Shown in pieces: positions 15,525 to 23,918 of a stretch of DNA of 64,000 nucleotides (positions within the stretch are counted from its first letter, which is position 1; each line of letters begins with the position of its first letter). Location: the NCBI RefSeq assembly GCF_002220365.1, contig NZ_MTHB01000290.1:43867-107866 (forward strand), written 5' to 3'. This DNA comes from Caballeronia sordidicola. GTDB taxonomy: Bacteria; Pseudomonadota; Gammaproteobacteria; Burkholderiales; Burkholderiaceae. The notes beneath the pieces are model-generated. The model ran no database searches, was not told the origin of the DNA, and saw only the letters and a program-made list of their open reading frames with translations. The position numbers were made by a program, and so were the translations under genes.

Positions 15525-16292
15525 ATGCGCGCAATTATTCTTGCCGCCGGGATGGGTTTGCGCCTGGTTCAGCCGGAAGGGCAGCAAAAGCCGAAGTGCC
15601 TGCTGCGTTTCGGCGAGTCGTCGCTGCTCGAGCGCCATCTGCAACTGCTGAAGACAGTGGGCGTTGACGAAATCGTCTTTGTGCTCGGCTTCAAGCATGA
15701 ACAAGTGGAAGCGGAACTCGCCGCGATCGACTGGAAACCGCATACGGAAGTGGTCGTGAACCGCGAGTTTTCGCTCGGCAGCGTGCTGTCCGTGCACACG
15801 GCGGCCGAAGCGCTGACCCGTGGCGGTGACGTGCTGCTGATGGACGCCGACGTGCTCTACGACGAACGCATTCTCGAGCCGCTGGTGGCGGGTGCGGGAC
15901 CGGTGAATCGCTTGTTGATCGACCGTGATTTCGAAGCCGGCGATGAACCCGTGAAACTGTGCGTTGCGAATGGCGTGCCGGTGGAATTGCGCAAGCAAGT
16001 GTTGGCGGACCTGCAGTTCGACGTGATCGGCGAGTCGGTGGGATTTTTCCGCTTCGACGAAACGGCGGCGCGGCGTCTGGCCGAACTCGTCGCGGGGTAT
16101 GTCGCGACGGGCCGTGCCAACTTGCCGCACGAGGAAGCCGTACGCGATCTGCTGCTGGAACGTAGCCAGGTATTCGACGTGGCCGATGTAACCGGCGCGC
16201 CTTGGATAGAAATCGATTTTCAGAACGACGTTAAACGCGCGGCCGACGAAGTCATGCCGCAACTGCGTCAGCTTGCAGGAGCCCTACGATGA
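15525..16292 (+). CDS. Nucleotidyltransferase (phosphocholine cytidylyltransferase-like), phosphonate cluster
   Basis: A 255-residue NTP transferase with the nucleotide-binding start MRAIILAAGMGLRL and the following KPKCLL (residues 22-27). It also has the metal-binding aspartate segment LLMDADVLYD at about 104-113 and a late EIDFQNDVKRA segment. This is the LicC/sugar-phosphate nucleotidyltransferase fold. In phosphonate clusters such enzymes make CMP-activated phosphonates, and in others CDP-choline. AGGA lies 5 nt before the ATG, and its stop overlaps the PEP mutase start by 4 bp. It is one of two nucleotidyltransferase domains in this operon, and its signature is the intact one. Confidence 0.85.
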   Translation: MRAIILAAGMGLRLVQPEGQQKPKCLLRFGESSLLERHLQLLKTVGVDEIVFVLGFKHEQVEAELAAIDWKPHTEVVVNREFSLGSVLSVHTAAEALTRGGDVLLMDADVLYDERILEPLVAGAGPVNRLLIDRDFEAGDEPVKLCVANGVPVELRKQVLADLQFDVIGESVGFFRFDETAARRLAELVAGYVATGRANLPHEEAVRDLLLERSQVFDVADVTGAPWIEIDFQNDVKRAADEVMPQLRQLAGALR

Positions 16293-17998
16293 ACGCACCG
16301 TATCAACTACCCGCTGCCTATGCCCGCAGCCTTCGCCTGCGCGAGATGCTGCAGAGCAATCAGCTCGAATTCCTGATGGAAGCGCATAACGGCCTGTCCG
16401 CGCGCATTGTGAAGGAAGCCGGTTTCAAGGCGATCTGGGGATCGGGACTTACGATCTCCGCGCAGTTCGGCGTGCGTGATAACAACGAAGCGAGCTGGAC
16501 CCAGGTGGTCGACACGCTCGAGTTCATGGCGGACGCGAGCGACCTGCCTATCCTGCTGGACGGCGACACCGGCTACGGCAACTTCAACAACGTCCGCCGG
16601 CTGGTGAAGAAGCTGGAGCAGCGCGGCATTGCCGGCGTGTGTATCGAAGACAAGCAGTTTCCGAAGACCAATAGTTTCCTTAACGGCGAGCGTCAGCCGC
16701 TCGCCGAGATGGACGAATTCTGCGGCAAGATCAAGGCTGGCAAGGACTCGCAAAGCGATCCAAATTTCTCCATCGTTGCGCGCGTGGAAGCGTTGATCGC
16801 GGGCTGGGGCATGGAAGAGGCGTTGAAGCGTGCGGAGGCTTACCGCCAGGCCGGCGCGGACGCCATCCTGATTCACAGCAAGCTGTCCAAGCCCGACGAA
16901 ATCCTCACGTTCGCACGCGAATGGGCCGGCCGCGGTCCGCTCGTGATCGTGCCGACCAAGTACTACAGCACGCCGACCGATGTGTTCCGTCAAGCCGGCA
17001 TCAGCACGGTGATCTGGGCGAACCATTTGCTGCGCGGCGCCGCGTCGACCATGCAGGCGATCGCGAAGGAAATCCACAGCAGCGAGACGCTCGTGAACGT
17101 GGAAGACCGAGTGGCGACGGTGAACGAAATCTTCCGTCTCCAGGACGCCGAGGAATATTCAACCGCTGAAAGCGTGTATCTGTCGTCGGCAAGTGCTTCG
17201 CGCAATGCCGTCGTGCTGGCGGCAAGCCGGGGCGCGGGGCTGGAAGCCGTTACCGCCGATAAACCCAAGGTCATGCTGCCGATCGCGGGCAAGCCGCTGC
17301 TGCGCCGTCTGGTTGAAGCGTTCAAGAAGGAAGGCATCAACGACATTACGGTGGTCGGCGGTTATCGCGCTGATGCCATCGATACATCGGGGATCCGGCT
17401 GGTCGTGAACGAGAAACATGAGCAGACGGGCGAACTGGCGTCGCTGGCATGCGCCGCGAAATCGTTCACCGCGGACACCGTGATCTCCTACGGCGATCTC
17501 TTGTTCCGCAGCTACATTCTTCGCGATCTGGTGGAGTCGGACAGCGACTTCTGCGTGGTCGTGGATTCGTCGCAGACGCCGGCGACCGGGGTGTCATCGA
17601 CGGATTTTGCGTATTGCTCCACCGCGGACGACCGCGCGTTGTTCGGGCAAAAGGTCTGGCTCGAAAGCGTGACGAGCTCGGCAGGTCCGGCGGGTTCTGC
17701 AATTGCGAAGACGCCGCAAGGCCGCTGGATGGGTCTGCTCAACGTGCGCGGCGCAGGCCGGGAACGCCTGGTCGCCATGCTCGAAAAGCTGCAGCAACGC
17801 GATGACTTCGACAAGCTCGACATGGCCGCGCTGCTCAACGCGCTGGTGGCTGCGGACGAAAAGATCGAAGTGCAGTATGTGCACGGTCACTGGCGCGGCG
17901 TGAACGACCTGGACGAGTTGCGTCAGGCCGGCGATTTCGCCCACGGACAAGCACCGTACGGATCGAACGGCTCGGGCTCCTCGGAGGCCGGCGCGTGA
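16289..17998 (+). CDS. Phosphoenolpyruvate mutase fused to a nucleotidyltransferase domain
   Basis: The committed step to natural phosphonates: it rearranges phosphoenolpyruvate to phosphonopyruvate and so makes the C-P bond. Residues 1-290 form the isocitrate lyase/PEP mutase barrel. The diagnostic signature E120-D121-K122-x5-N128-S129 is present, as is the metal-site segment LLDGDTGYGN (89-98). Residues about 306-555 form a nucleotidyltransferase domain starting VVLAASRGAGLEAVTADKPK. There the usual LAAGxGxR loop is altered, with S for the first G. Such PepM fusions are known from other bacteria. AGGAG is 7 nt before the ATG, and the stop overlaps the decarboxylase GTG. Total length is 569 residues. 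The mutase assignment is very secure; the specificity of the second domain is not known. Confidence 0.95.
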   Translation: MNAPYQLPAAYARSLRLREMLQSNQLEFLMEAHNGLSARIVKEAGFKAIWGSGLTISAQFGVRDNNEASWTQVVDTLEFMADASDLPILLDGDTGYGNFNNVRRLVKKLEQRGIAGVCIEDKQFPKTNSFLNGERQPLAEMDEFCGKIKAGKDSQSDPNFSIVARVEALIAGWGMEEALKRAEAYRQAGADAILIHSKLSKPDEILTFAREWAGRGPLVIVPTKYYSTPTDVFRQAGISTVIWANHLLRGAASTMQAIAKEIHSSETLVNVEDRVATVNEIFRLQDAEEYSTAESVYLSSASASRNAVVLAASRGAGLEAVTADKPKVMLPIAGKPLLRRLVEAFKKEGINDITVVGGYRADAIDTSGIRLVVNEKHEQTGELASLACAAKSFTADTVISYGDLLFRSYILRDLVESDSDFCVVVDSSQTPATGVSSTDFAYCSTADDRALFGQKVWLESVTSSAGPAGSAIAKTPQGRWMGLLNVRGAGRERLVAMLEKLQQRDDFDKLDMAALLNALVAADEKIEVQYVHGHWRGVNDLDELRQAGDFAHGQAPYGSNGSGSSEAGA

Positions 17999-19179
17999 TC
18001 GAAGCTGCACAATTCGTCGAAGCCGCGCGCGAGCGGGGTTTCGACTGGTACGCGGGCGTTCCGTGCTCGTATCTGACGCCGTTTATCAATTACGTGCTGC
18101 AGGATGAGTCGCTGAATTACGTGTCGGCGGCCAATGAGGGCGACGCCGTTGCGTTGATCGCGGGCGTGGCGCTTGGCGCGTCGGGCGTGCACAAGGCGCG
18201 CCGTGGCATTTCGATGATGCAGAACTCCGGGCTCGGCAACGCGGTGAGCCCGCTGACTTCGCTCACGTGGACGTTCAGGCTGCCGCAATTGTTGATCGTC
18301 ACGTGGCGCGGTCAACCGGGTGTCGCCGATGAACCGCAGCACGCGCTGATGGGACCCGTCACGCCGGCCATGCTCGACACTATGGAGATCCCGTGGGAGG
18401 TGTTCCCCACGGAAGCCGATGCGATCGGACCCGCGCTCGATCGCGCGACCGCTCATATGGACAGCACGGGTCGCCCGTATGCGCTGGTGATGCAGAAGGG
18501 AAGTGTCGCGCCGTACAAGTTGAACAAGAAAGGCTTGAGCGGTGTACGTCAGCGCGCGTTGAACGAGCGCGCGAAGGTTGAGTCGTTCGAAGACACGGGC
18601 GAACGCGTGTCAGGTGTGTCACGTCACGACGCGTTGCAGCGAGTGATCGCGCACACGCCGAAAGAGTCGACGGTCGTCTTGGCATCTACAGGATTTTGCG
18701 GTCGGGAGCTCTACGCTATCGATGACCGCGAGAACCAGGTGTACCTGGTTGGATCAATGGGATGCGTGACACCTATGGCGCTCGGCCTGGCGTTGTCGCG
18801 GCCTGACCTGAACGTGGTGGCGCTCGACGGCGACGGCGCCGCGCTGATGCGCATGGGCGTGTTCGCGACCCTCGGCGCTTATGGGCCGGCCAACCTCACG
18901 CACCTGCTGCTGGACAACGGTGCGCATGAGTCGACCGGCGGTCAGGCGACGGTGTCCCAAGGCGTAGAGTTCGCGCGGATCGCTTCAGCGTGCGGGTACG
19001 CACTGGCGCTGGACGGCGGTGAGCTCTCGATCATCGACCGGCTGTTCGACGCGAAGGAAGTCGATGGCGTGCGTTTTGCGCGGCTGTCGATCAACACCGG
19101 CACGCCGAGCGACCTGCCGCGCCCGTCGATCACGCCGGAAGATGTGCGTCGCCGGTTGCAAACCCATATCGGACGCTAG
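17995..19179 (+). CDS. Phosphonopyruvate decarboxylase
   Basis: A thiamine diphosphate enzyme that decarboxylates phosphonopyruvate to phosphonoacetaldehyde, which pulls the unfavourable mutase reaction forward. The 394-residue protein has a Pyr domain with the catalytic glutamate in SAANEGDAV (E48) and a PP domain with the cofactor motif LDGDGAALM (GDGA at 279-282) leading to LLLDNGAHESTGGQ (306-317). Length and motifs fit the Ppd family. The start is GTG, overlapping the pepM stop, with GGAGG 7 nt upstream. It is the last gene of the operon. No aminotransferase or alcohol dehydrogenase follows, although one usually stands next to ppd when 2-aminoethylphosphonate or hydroxyethylphosphonate is made. 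Confidence 0.95.
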   Translation: MIEAAQFVEAARERGFDWYAGVPCSYLTPFINYVLQDESLNYVSAANEGDAVALIAGVALGASGVHKARRGISMMQNSGLGNAVSPLTSLTWTFRLPQLLIVTWRGQPGVADEPQHALMGPVTPAMLDTMEIPWEVFPTEADAIGPALDRATAHMDSTGRPYALVMQKGSVAPYKLNKKGLSGVRQRALNERAKVESFEDTGERVSGVSRHDALQRVIAHTPKESTVVLASTGFCGRELYAIDDRENQVYLVGSMGCVTPMALGLALSRPDLNVVALDGDGAALMRMGVFATLGAYGPANLTHLLLDNGAHESTGGQATVSQGVEFARIASACGYALALDGGELSIIDRLFDAKEVDGVRFARLSINTGTPSDLPRPSITPEDVRRRLQTHIGR

Positions 19180-19241
19180 AAGGGCCACCGTTGCCCCACC
19201 CGGGTCCCGTAGCGGTGGTTCAGCCAAAGGCCGCGCGTTAA

Positions 19242-19279
19242 GCGTGGCTGGGCGTGGTGGGCGTGGCTGGGCGTGGTTA
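19242..19279. repeat. Two tandem 19-bp repeats
   Basis: Unit GCGTGGCTGGGCGTGGTGG followed by a copy differing only in its last two bases, at the 3' end of the secreted-protein gene. Probably slippage; no known role. Confidence 0.7.
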
Positions 19280-19717
19280 ATCGCGGTTGCAGAAGATCGC
19301 GGTGATAAAAGGCGCGACGTGATGAATAACAGCATCGCTGCCGGCCGCGCGGACCTTTTCCTTGACGGAGCCTTCCTCGCCGATCACGACGGCGCCATAC
19401 GCCGAGTCGGCGATCGGGTTACCGCTGCCCTGCTTGAAAATCGCGTCATTCTTCTGATACCCAACTACCGCGAATACGCCGAAATCGAACGCCGTGAGGT
19501 GGCTGCCGTGCGTGGGCTTAAACGCGTTGATCGAATTGGATTCCACGCGCATCGGCGTGGTTTCTATCGTGTGGTTTTCCTGAAGTGGCGCGATGAACGC
19601 GTGCGCGGTCGATTTGCAGTCGAGCTGGGCGTCGAGCGCATACGCTGAAGCCTGCATGGACGCTGCCGCAATGAGGATGGATAAGCCGATGCGGACGGCT
19701 TGAACGAATGGCTTCAT
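19277..19717 (-). CDS. Secreted hypothetical protein
   Basis: A 146-residue protein. The ATG at 19717 is chosen because it gives a signal peptide (MKPFVQAVRIGLSILIAAAS..., cleavage after about ASAYA, residue 27). A longer frame reaching 19834 would bury it. The mature part has two cysteines (near the start, in DAQLDCKS, and at the very end, in FCNRD) that could form a disulfide, and central glycine-rich turns. I do not recognise the family. It runs opposite to the phosphonate operon and ends 97 bp from it. Confidence 0.65.
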   Translation of the reverse strand: MKPFVQAVRIGLSILIAAASMQASAYALDAQLDCKSTAHAFIAPLQENHTIETTPMRVESNSINAFKPTHGSHLTAFDFGVFAVVGYQKNDAIFKQGSGNPIADSAYGAVVIGEEGSVKEKVRAAGSDAVIHHVAPFITAIFCNRD

Positions 19718-20104
19718 GAACGGTGAGTACGCGCTCGGGCGCTGCGAAAGCCTAGACTTTAGCCGGAAGCCGGAAAGTGTGCTTAAGCAAGTGCTTGGAG
19801 CCCGTCTGGCGGGGCTCTGCGGGGAGGATCCCAACCGGTTCGCACTGAAATTCTGGCCGGTAATCCTCAGCGGAATTACGGTGAGCTGTGCGAACGGGTT
19901 TGAGGAGTGGTTGAACCGCTCCGTCGATAAGGATAATTAAGCGAAATCAAGGCGTGCAAGCCGGCGTCAGTGACGAAGGCGGCGAGCACGCTGGATTTGC
20001 TCGACGCGTTGAAATTATCAAGGCGGCGTTAGGCGCACGAGCGGCACGACCGCGCACTCAGGCTCACGTGTCGCCGACGAACCCGGACAGCGAACCGCAA
20101 CCCC
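19718..20104. other. Intergenic region, no gene seen
   Basis: About 390 bp between the secreted protein start and the guaD stop, both on the minus strand. It should hold the secreted-protein promoter. No clear guaD terminator, RNA or repeat was noticed. Confidence 0.4.
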
Positions 20105-21436
20105 TCAAGCCGCTGCCAACTCAGGCACCACCGCGCGCCGCGTCTCTCTCCGATGCACGCATTTCCCCGCCGCATACGTCTCGAACACGGCGCGGTCGTC
20201 GCCGAGCATAGCAAACGCGAACAGCAGTTCTTCCAGCGATTCCGCCCGCGTCGTCCGGCGCGCGAGCAGGGGCGTACCGGCGGGATCCAGCACGACGAAA
20301 TCCGCCTCGCTGCCGGGCGCAAGCGTCCCGACGCGGTCCGCCATGTCGAGCACTTGAGCCGCGCCCGTGGTCGCGAGCCAGAACATGCGCGCGGCCGTCA
20401 GGTGATGGCCCGTCAGGCGCGCGATCTTGTGCGCTTCGCCCATGGTTTGCAGCATCGAAAACGTCGTGCCGCCGCCTACGTCGGTGGCGAGCGCCACCGG
20501 CATCTTCGCGGCCCCGGCCTTTTCCATATCGAACAAACCGCTGCCGAGGAACAGGTTCGACGTCGGGCAATGAGACGCCACCGCGCCGGTTTCGGCCATG
20601 CGCTGGCGGTCGGTATCGTCGAGATAGATGCAATGGCCGTAGACCGCACGCTGACGCAGCAAGTCATAGTGATCGTAGATATCCAGATAGCTCCGATGCC
20701 CCGGGAACAGGCTTTCGACCCACTTGATCTCGTCGGTGTTTTCTGCGACGTGGCTCTGGATGTACACGTCCTGGTGCTTGCGCGCGAGCACCGCACAGGC
20801 TTCGAGTTGCGCCTCCGTCGAGGTGGGCGCAAAACGTGGCGTCAGCGCGTATTCCTGCCGGCCGCGACCATGCCAACGCGCGATCAGCTCGGCGCTGTCG
20901 TCATAGCCCGATTGCGCCGTGTCACGCAGATATTCTGGACAATTGCGATCCATCAGCACCTTGCCCGCGATCATGCGCAGATTGCGCGACTCGCTTTCGC
21001 TAAAGAACGCGTCGGCGGATTGCTTGTGGACCGTGCAGTACACAAGCGCCGTCGTTGTGCCGCAAGCCAGCAGTTCATCGATGAAAAACGCCGCCGTCTC
21101 GCGCGCGTACGCCGGGTCTTCGAACTTGCGTTCGGTCGGAAACGTGTACGTGTTCAACCATGGCAACAGACCCGGCGCAGGCGAGGCGATCATGTCGGTC
21201 TGCGGATAGTGAATGTGCGAGTCGATGAAACCCGGCACGATCAATTTGTCCCGCAGGTCTTTCACAACTGCATCGGGCGCGATAGCGTCGCGCAACGCCG
21301 AATACGCGCCCGCCGCCACCACGCGGCCATCTTCCACCAGCAACAGGCCGTCGGTTTCATGCACGGCGTTGTCATCGGAAAAAGCGGGGTCGTCGCGGAA
21401 AGTGAGTAGCTGCGCGCGGTAAGCGGTCTGAGTCAT
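20105..21436 (-). CDS. guaD: Guanine deaminase
   Basis: Hydrolyses guanine to xanthine and ammonia. The 443-residue amidohydrolase has the metal-binding HxH in GFIDSHIHYPQTD (about residues 71-83) and the guanine deaminase hallmarks LLPWLNTYTFPTE, CGTTTALVY and TPRFAPTST. A histidine in QSHVAEN and an aspartate in ALATDVGGGT complete the zinc site. It is the last gene of a minus-strand purine operon, 34 bp after the permease. The product xanthine is the substrate of the Xdh proteins encoded upstream. Confidence 0.95.
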   Translation of the reverse strand: MTQTAYRAQLLTFRDDPAFSDDNAVHETDGLLLVEDGRVVAAGAYSALRDAIAPDAVVKDLRDKLIVPGFIDSHIHYPQTDMIASPAPGLLPWLNTYTFPTERKFEDPAYARETAAFFIDELLACGTTTALVYCTVHKQSADAFFSESESRNLRMIAGKVLMDRNCPEYLRDTAQSGYDDSAELIARWHGRGRQEYALTPRFAPTSTEAQLEACAVLARKHQDVYIQSHVAENTDEIKWVESLFPGHRSYLDIYDHYDLLRQRAVYGHCIYLDDTDRQRMAETGAVASHCPTSNLFLGSGLFDMEKAGAAKMPVALATDVGGGTTFSMLQTMGEAHKIARLTGHHLTAARMFWLATTGAAQVLDMADRVGTLAPGSEADFVVLDPAGTPLLARRTTRAESLEELLFAFAMLGDDRAVFETYAAGKCVHRRETRRAVVPELAAA

Positions 21437-21470
21437 GGTGAAACGTCTCCAGTAAAGCGGGTCAACGCCC

Positions 21471-22832
21471 TTATAGCTGTGTCAATAACAGCAACGACAG
21501 CGCGGCGACAATCCACATCGCCGGCTTGATTTCATTTCTGCGGCCGGTGAACGACTTGATCACGACAAACGCGAGGAACCCGTAAGCGATGCCATCGGTG
21601 ATCGAATATGTCAGCGGGATGAGGATCATTGCAAGGAAGGCGGGAATGGCTTCGTCGAAACGGCTCCATTCAATCTTCGTGATCGATTCCATCATGAACA
21701 CGCCGACGAGCACCAGCGCGGGCGCGGTTGCAATGGCGGGCACCAGCGAGAGCAGCGGCGAGAGGAACAGGAAGGGCAGGAAACACAAGCCGGCCACGAC
21801 CGCGACAAGTCCCGTGCGGCCGCCCGCAGAAATCCCCGCCGCCGATTCTATGTACGCGTTCGCCGGGCTCGTGCCAAGCGGCGCGGAGACCAGGGCGGCG
21901 AATGAATCGACCATCATCGACTGACGGATGTTGCGCGGGTTGCCGTCTTTATCGTAGAGCTTGCCGGCTTCCGAGATCGCCATGAACGTGGACAGCGCGT
22001 CGAAGAAAGACGTGAACAGCATCACGAATATAAACGGCCAGTAGATCACCTTCAGCGAGCCGAGCAAGTCCAGTTGGCCTACCGCCGAGAAGTCCGGTGC
22101 GGAGAACAAACCGTTCCAGTTCACCAACGTTTTCGTGGCAATGGCTGCGGGCCAGTAAGCGGTGCCGTCGCCCCAGAAGCGGCCGATGGGAATCGCAATC
22201 ACGGTCGTGAAAATGATGCCGATCATCAACGCGCCGGTTATCTTTCGTGCAACCAAGATGGTGGTCACGGCGAGGCCGATCAGGAACGTGATCACCACCG
22301 GATTCAGCGATGCCGAATGCACGATCGTCACCGGATCGCTGATAACGAATTTCGCGTTGACCAATCCGATCAGGCTGATAAACAGTCCGATGCCACAGGA
22401 CACTGCGTGACGCAGGTTTGCCGGAATAGCATCGACAACCAGCTTGCGCGCGTTGAACGCGGCGAGCACCGCGAAGATCACGCCGGCCCAGAACACGCAG
22501 CCGAGCGCGGTCTGCCACGACATCTTGCCGCTGTGAACCATCACGAACGCGAACAGCGCGTTCATGCCCATGCCGGGCGCGACGAGCACCGGGTTGCGCG
22601 CGTAGAGGCCCATCGCGCAACTGCCGAGGAAACTGACAATGACAGTCGCCGTCAGCGCGGCAGGGAAGGGGACACCGGCCTGCGACAGGATCCCCGGATT
22701 GACGACGATGATGTACATCGCCGTGAGGAAGGTCGTGATGCCCGCAACAATCTCGGTCCTCGTGCGCGATCCCGCCGCTCGAATGCCGAAGAAACGCTCG
22801 AGCGTAGTTGTGTCGTTGGTAATCGTAGCCAT
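21471..22832 (-). CDS. NCS2 purine permease (AzgA-like, hypoxanthine/guanine/adenine)
   Basis: A 453-residue transporter with about 12-14 membrane segments. It starts with the typical RTEIVAGITTFLTAMYIIVVNP and has VLVAPGMGMNALFAF, the FTSFFDALSTFMAI segment and GTSPANAYIESAAGISAGGRTG near residues 320-350. These mark the AzgA/GhxP branch of the NCS2 family, proton symporters for purine bases. The ATG at 22832 is preferred; a 45-residue longer frame has no support. It lies 11 bp after the adenine deaminase gene, so uptake and deamination are co-expressed. Whether adenine, guanine or hypoxanthine is preferred cannot be decided here. Confidence 0.92.
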   Translation of the reverse strand: MATITNDTTTLERFFGIRAAGSRTRTEIVAGITTFLTAMYIIVVNPGILSQAGVPFPAALTATVIVSFLGSCAMGLYARNPVLVAPGMGMNALFAFVMVHSGKMSWQTALGCVFWAGVIFAVLAAFNARKLVVDAIPANLRHAVSCGIGLFISLIGLVNAKFVISDPVTIVHSASLNPVVITFLIGLAVTTILVARKITGALMIGIIFTTVIAIPIGRFWGDGTAYWPAAIATKTLVNWNGLFSAPDFSAVGQLDLLGSLKVIYWPFIFVMLFTSFFDALSTFMAISEAGKLYDKDGNPRNIRQSMMVDSFAALVSAPLGTSPANAYIESAAGISAGGRTGLVAVVAGLCFLPFLFLSPLLSLVPAIATAPALVLVGVFMMESITKIEWSRFDEAIPAFLAMILIPLTYSITDGIAYGFLAFVVIKSFTGRRNEIKPAMWIVAALSLLLLTQL

Positions 22833-22843
22833 GACGTTCTCGC

Positions 22844-23890
22844 TCAAGCCGCCCCGTGCCCGTTGTGCCCGCCGTGCCAATAGGCATCGAGTTTGGCTAC
22901 CATCGCGAGGCGTTCGGCGTCCGTCACGAACGATGCTTCCAGGCTGTTCTTCAGCAGCGTGTAACACTCGGCGTCATTGAGTTTCAATGCATCAAGAATC
23001 GCGAAGTAGTTGGCGTTCACGTAGCCGCCGAAATAGGCGGGGTCGTCGGAGTTGATCATCACGGCCACGCCCTGATCCAGCAGCGCCTTGAGCGTGTGTT
23101 TCGCCATGTCGTCGAACACGCGCAGCTTCAGGTTCGACAGCGGGCAGACGGTCAGTGCAATACGGGAATCGGCGAGACGGGCGACCAGCGCCGGATCTTC
23201 CATGCTGCGCACGCCATGATCCACGCGGTCCACTTTCAACAGATCGAGCGCTTCGAAAACGTAGGCCGGAGGTCCTTCCTCGCCAGCGTGCGCCACGAGC
23301 TTCAACCCCTTTTCACGCGCCTTCGCGAACACGCGTTCGAACTTCGAAGGCGGATGGCCGCGCTCCGACGAATCCAGCCCGACGCCAATTAGCCGATGTT
23401 TGTAATGATCGAACAAGGGCAACGCTTCGTCGAAGGTCTTCAGCGCATCTTCTTCCGGCAAATGGCGCAGGAAACACAGGATCAGCTTGCTCGTCAAACC
23501 GCGCCGCTCACCTTCAGCCAGCGCGCTTTCAATACCCGCGACCGCCGTTGCGATGGATACGCCGCGTTCGGTGTGGGTCTGCGGATCGAAGAAAATTTCG
23601 GTGTGCGTGACATGATCGGCGAGGGCACGTTCGACATACGCCAAGGTCATGTCGTGGAAATCGCGCTCGTGCAGCAGCACGCTCGCGCCCGCGTAGTAGA
23701 TGTCGAGAAACGATTGCAGGTCGGTGAACGCGTAGGCCGCGCGCAATGCGTCGATGGAGTCGTACGCGAGCGTCACGCCGTTGCGTTTCGCGAGTTCGAA
23801 GATCAGCTCGGGTTCGAGCGAACCTTCAATGTGAATGTGGAGTTCGGCCTTGGGCGCGCGGGCGATCTTGTCAGCGAGAGTGGGATTCAT
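22844..23890 (-). CDS. Adenine/adenosine deaminase (probably adenine deaminase, type 2)
   Basis: A 348-residue member of the adenosine deaminase superfamily, with HIHIEGSLEPELI for the first zinc histidines (about residues 18-30), HAGEEG for the third ligand and proton donor, and NSDDPAYFG for the last aspartate. The sequence type resembles the bacterial enzymes shown to act on free adenine rather than adenosine. The operon context fits this: guanine deaminase, a purine-base permease and xanthine dehydrogenase. The product hypoxanthine would feed Xdh. The ATG at 23890 gives the usual family start; a longer frame runs into xdhC. Older annotations would call it add. Confidence 0.88.
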   Translation of the reverse strand: MNPTLADKIARAPKAELHIHIEGSLEPELIFELAKRNGVTLAYDSIDALRAAYAFTDLQSFLDIYYAGASVLLHERDFHDMTLAYVERALADHVTHTEIFFDPQTHTERGVSIATAVAGIESALAEGERRGLTSKLILCFLRHLPEEDALKTFDEALPLFDHYKHRLIGVGLDSSERGHPPSKFERVFAKAREKGLKLVAHAGEEGPPAYVFEALDLLKVDRVDHGVRSMEDPALVARLADSRIALTVCPLSNLKLRVFDDMAKHTLKALLDQGVAVMINSDDPAYFGGYVNANYFAILDALKLNDAECYTLLKNSLEASFVTDAERLAMVAKLDAYWHGGHNGHGAA

Positions 23891-23918
23891 GCTTGTTTTG
23901 TGCTTTAAAGGGTCTGGA

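Noticed and set aside
19242..19279. GC-rich tandem repeat as a CRISPR-like or regulatory array
   Set aside because: Only two copies, no spacer, and it overlaps the 3' end of a gene; best explained by slippage.
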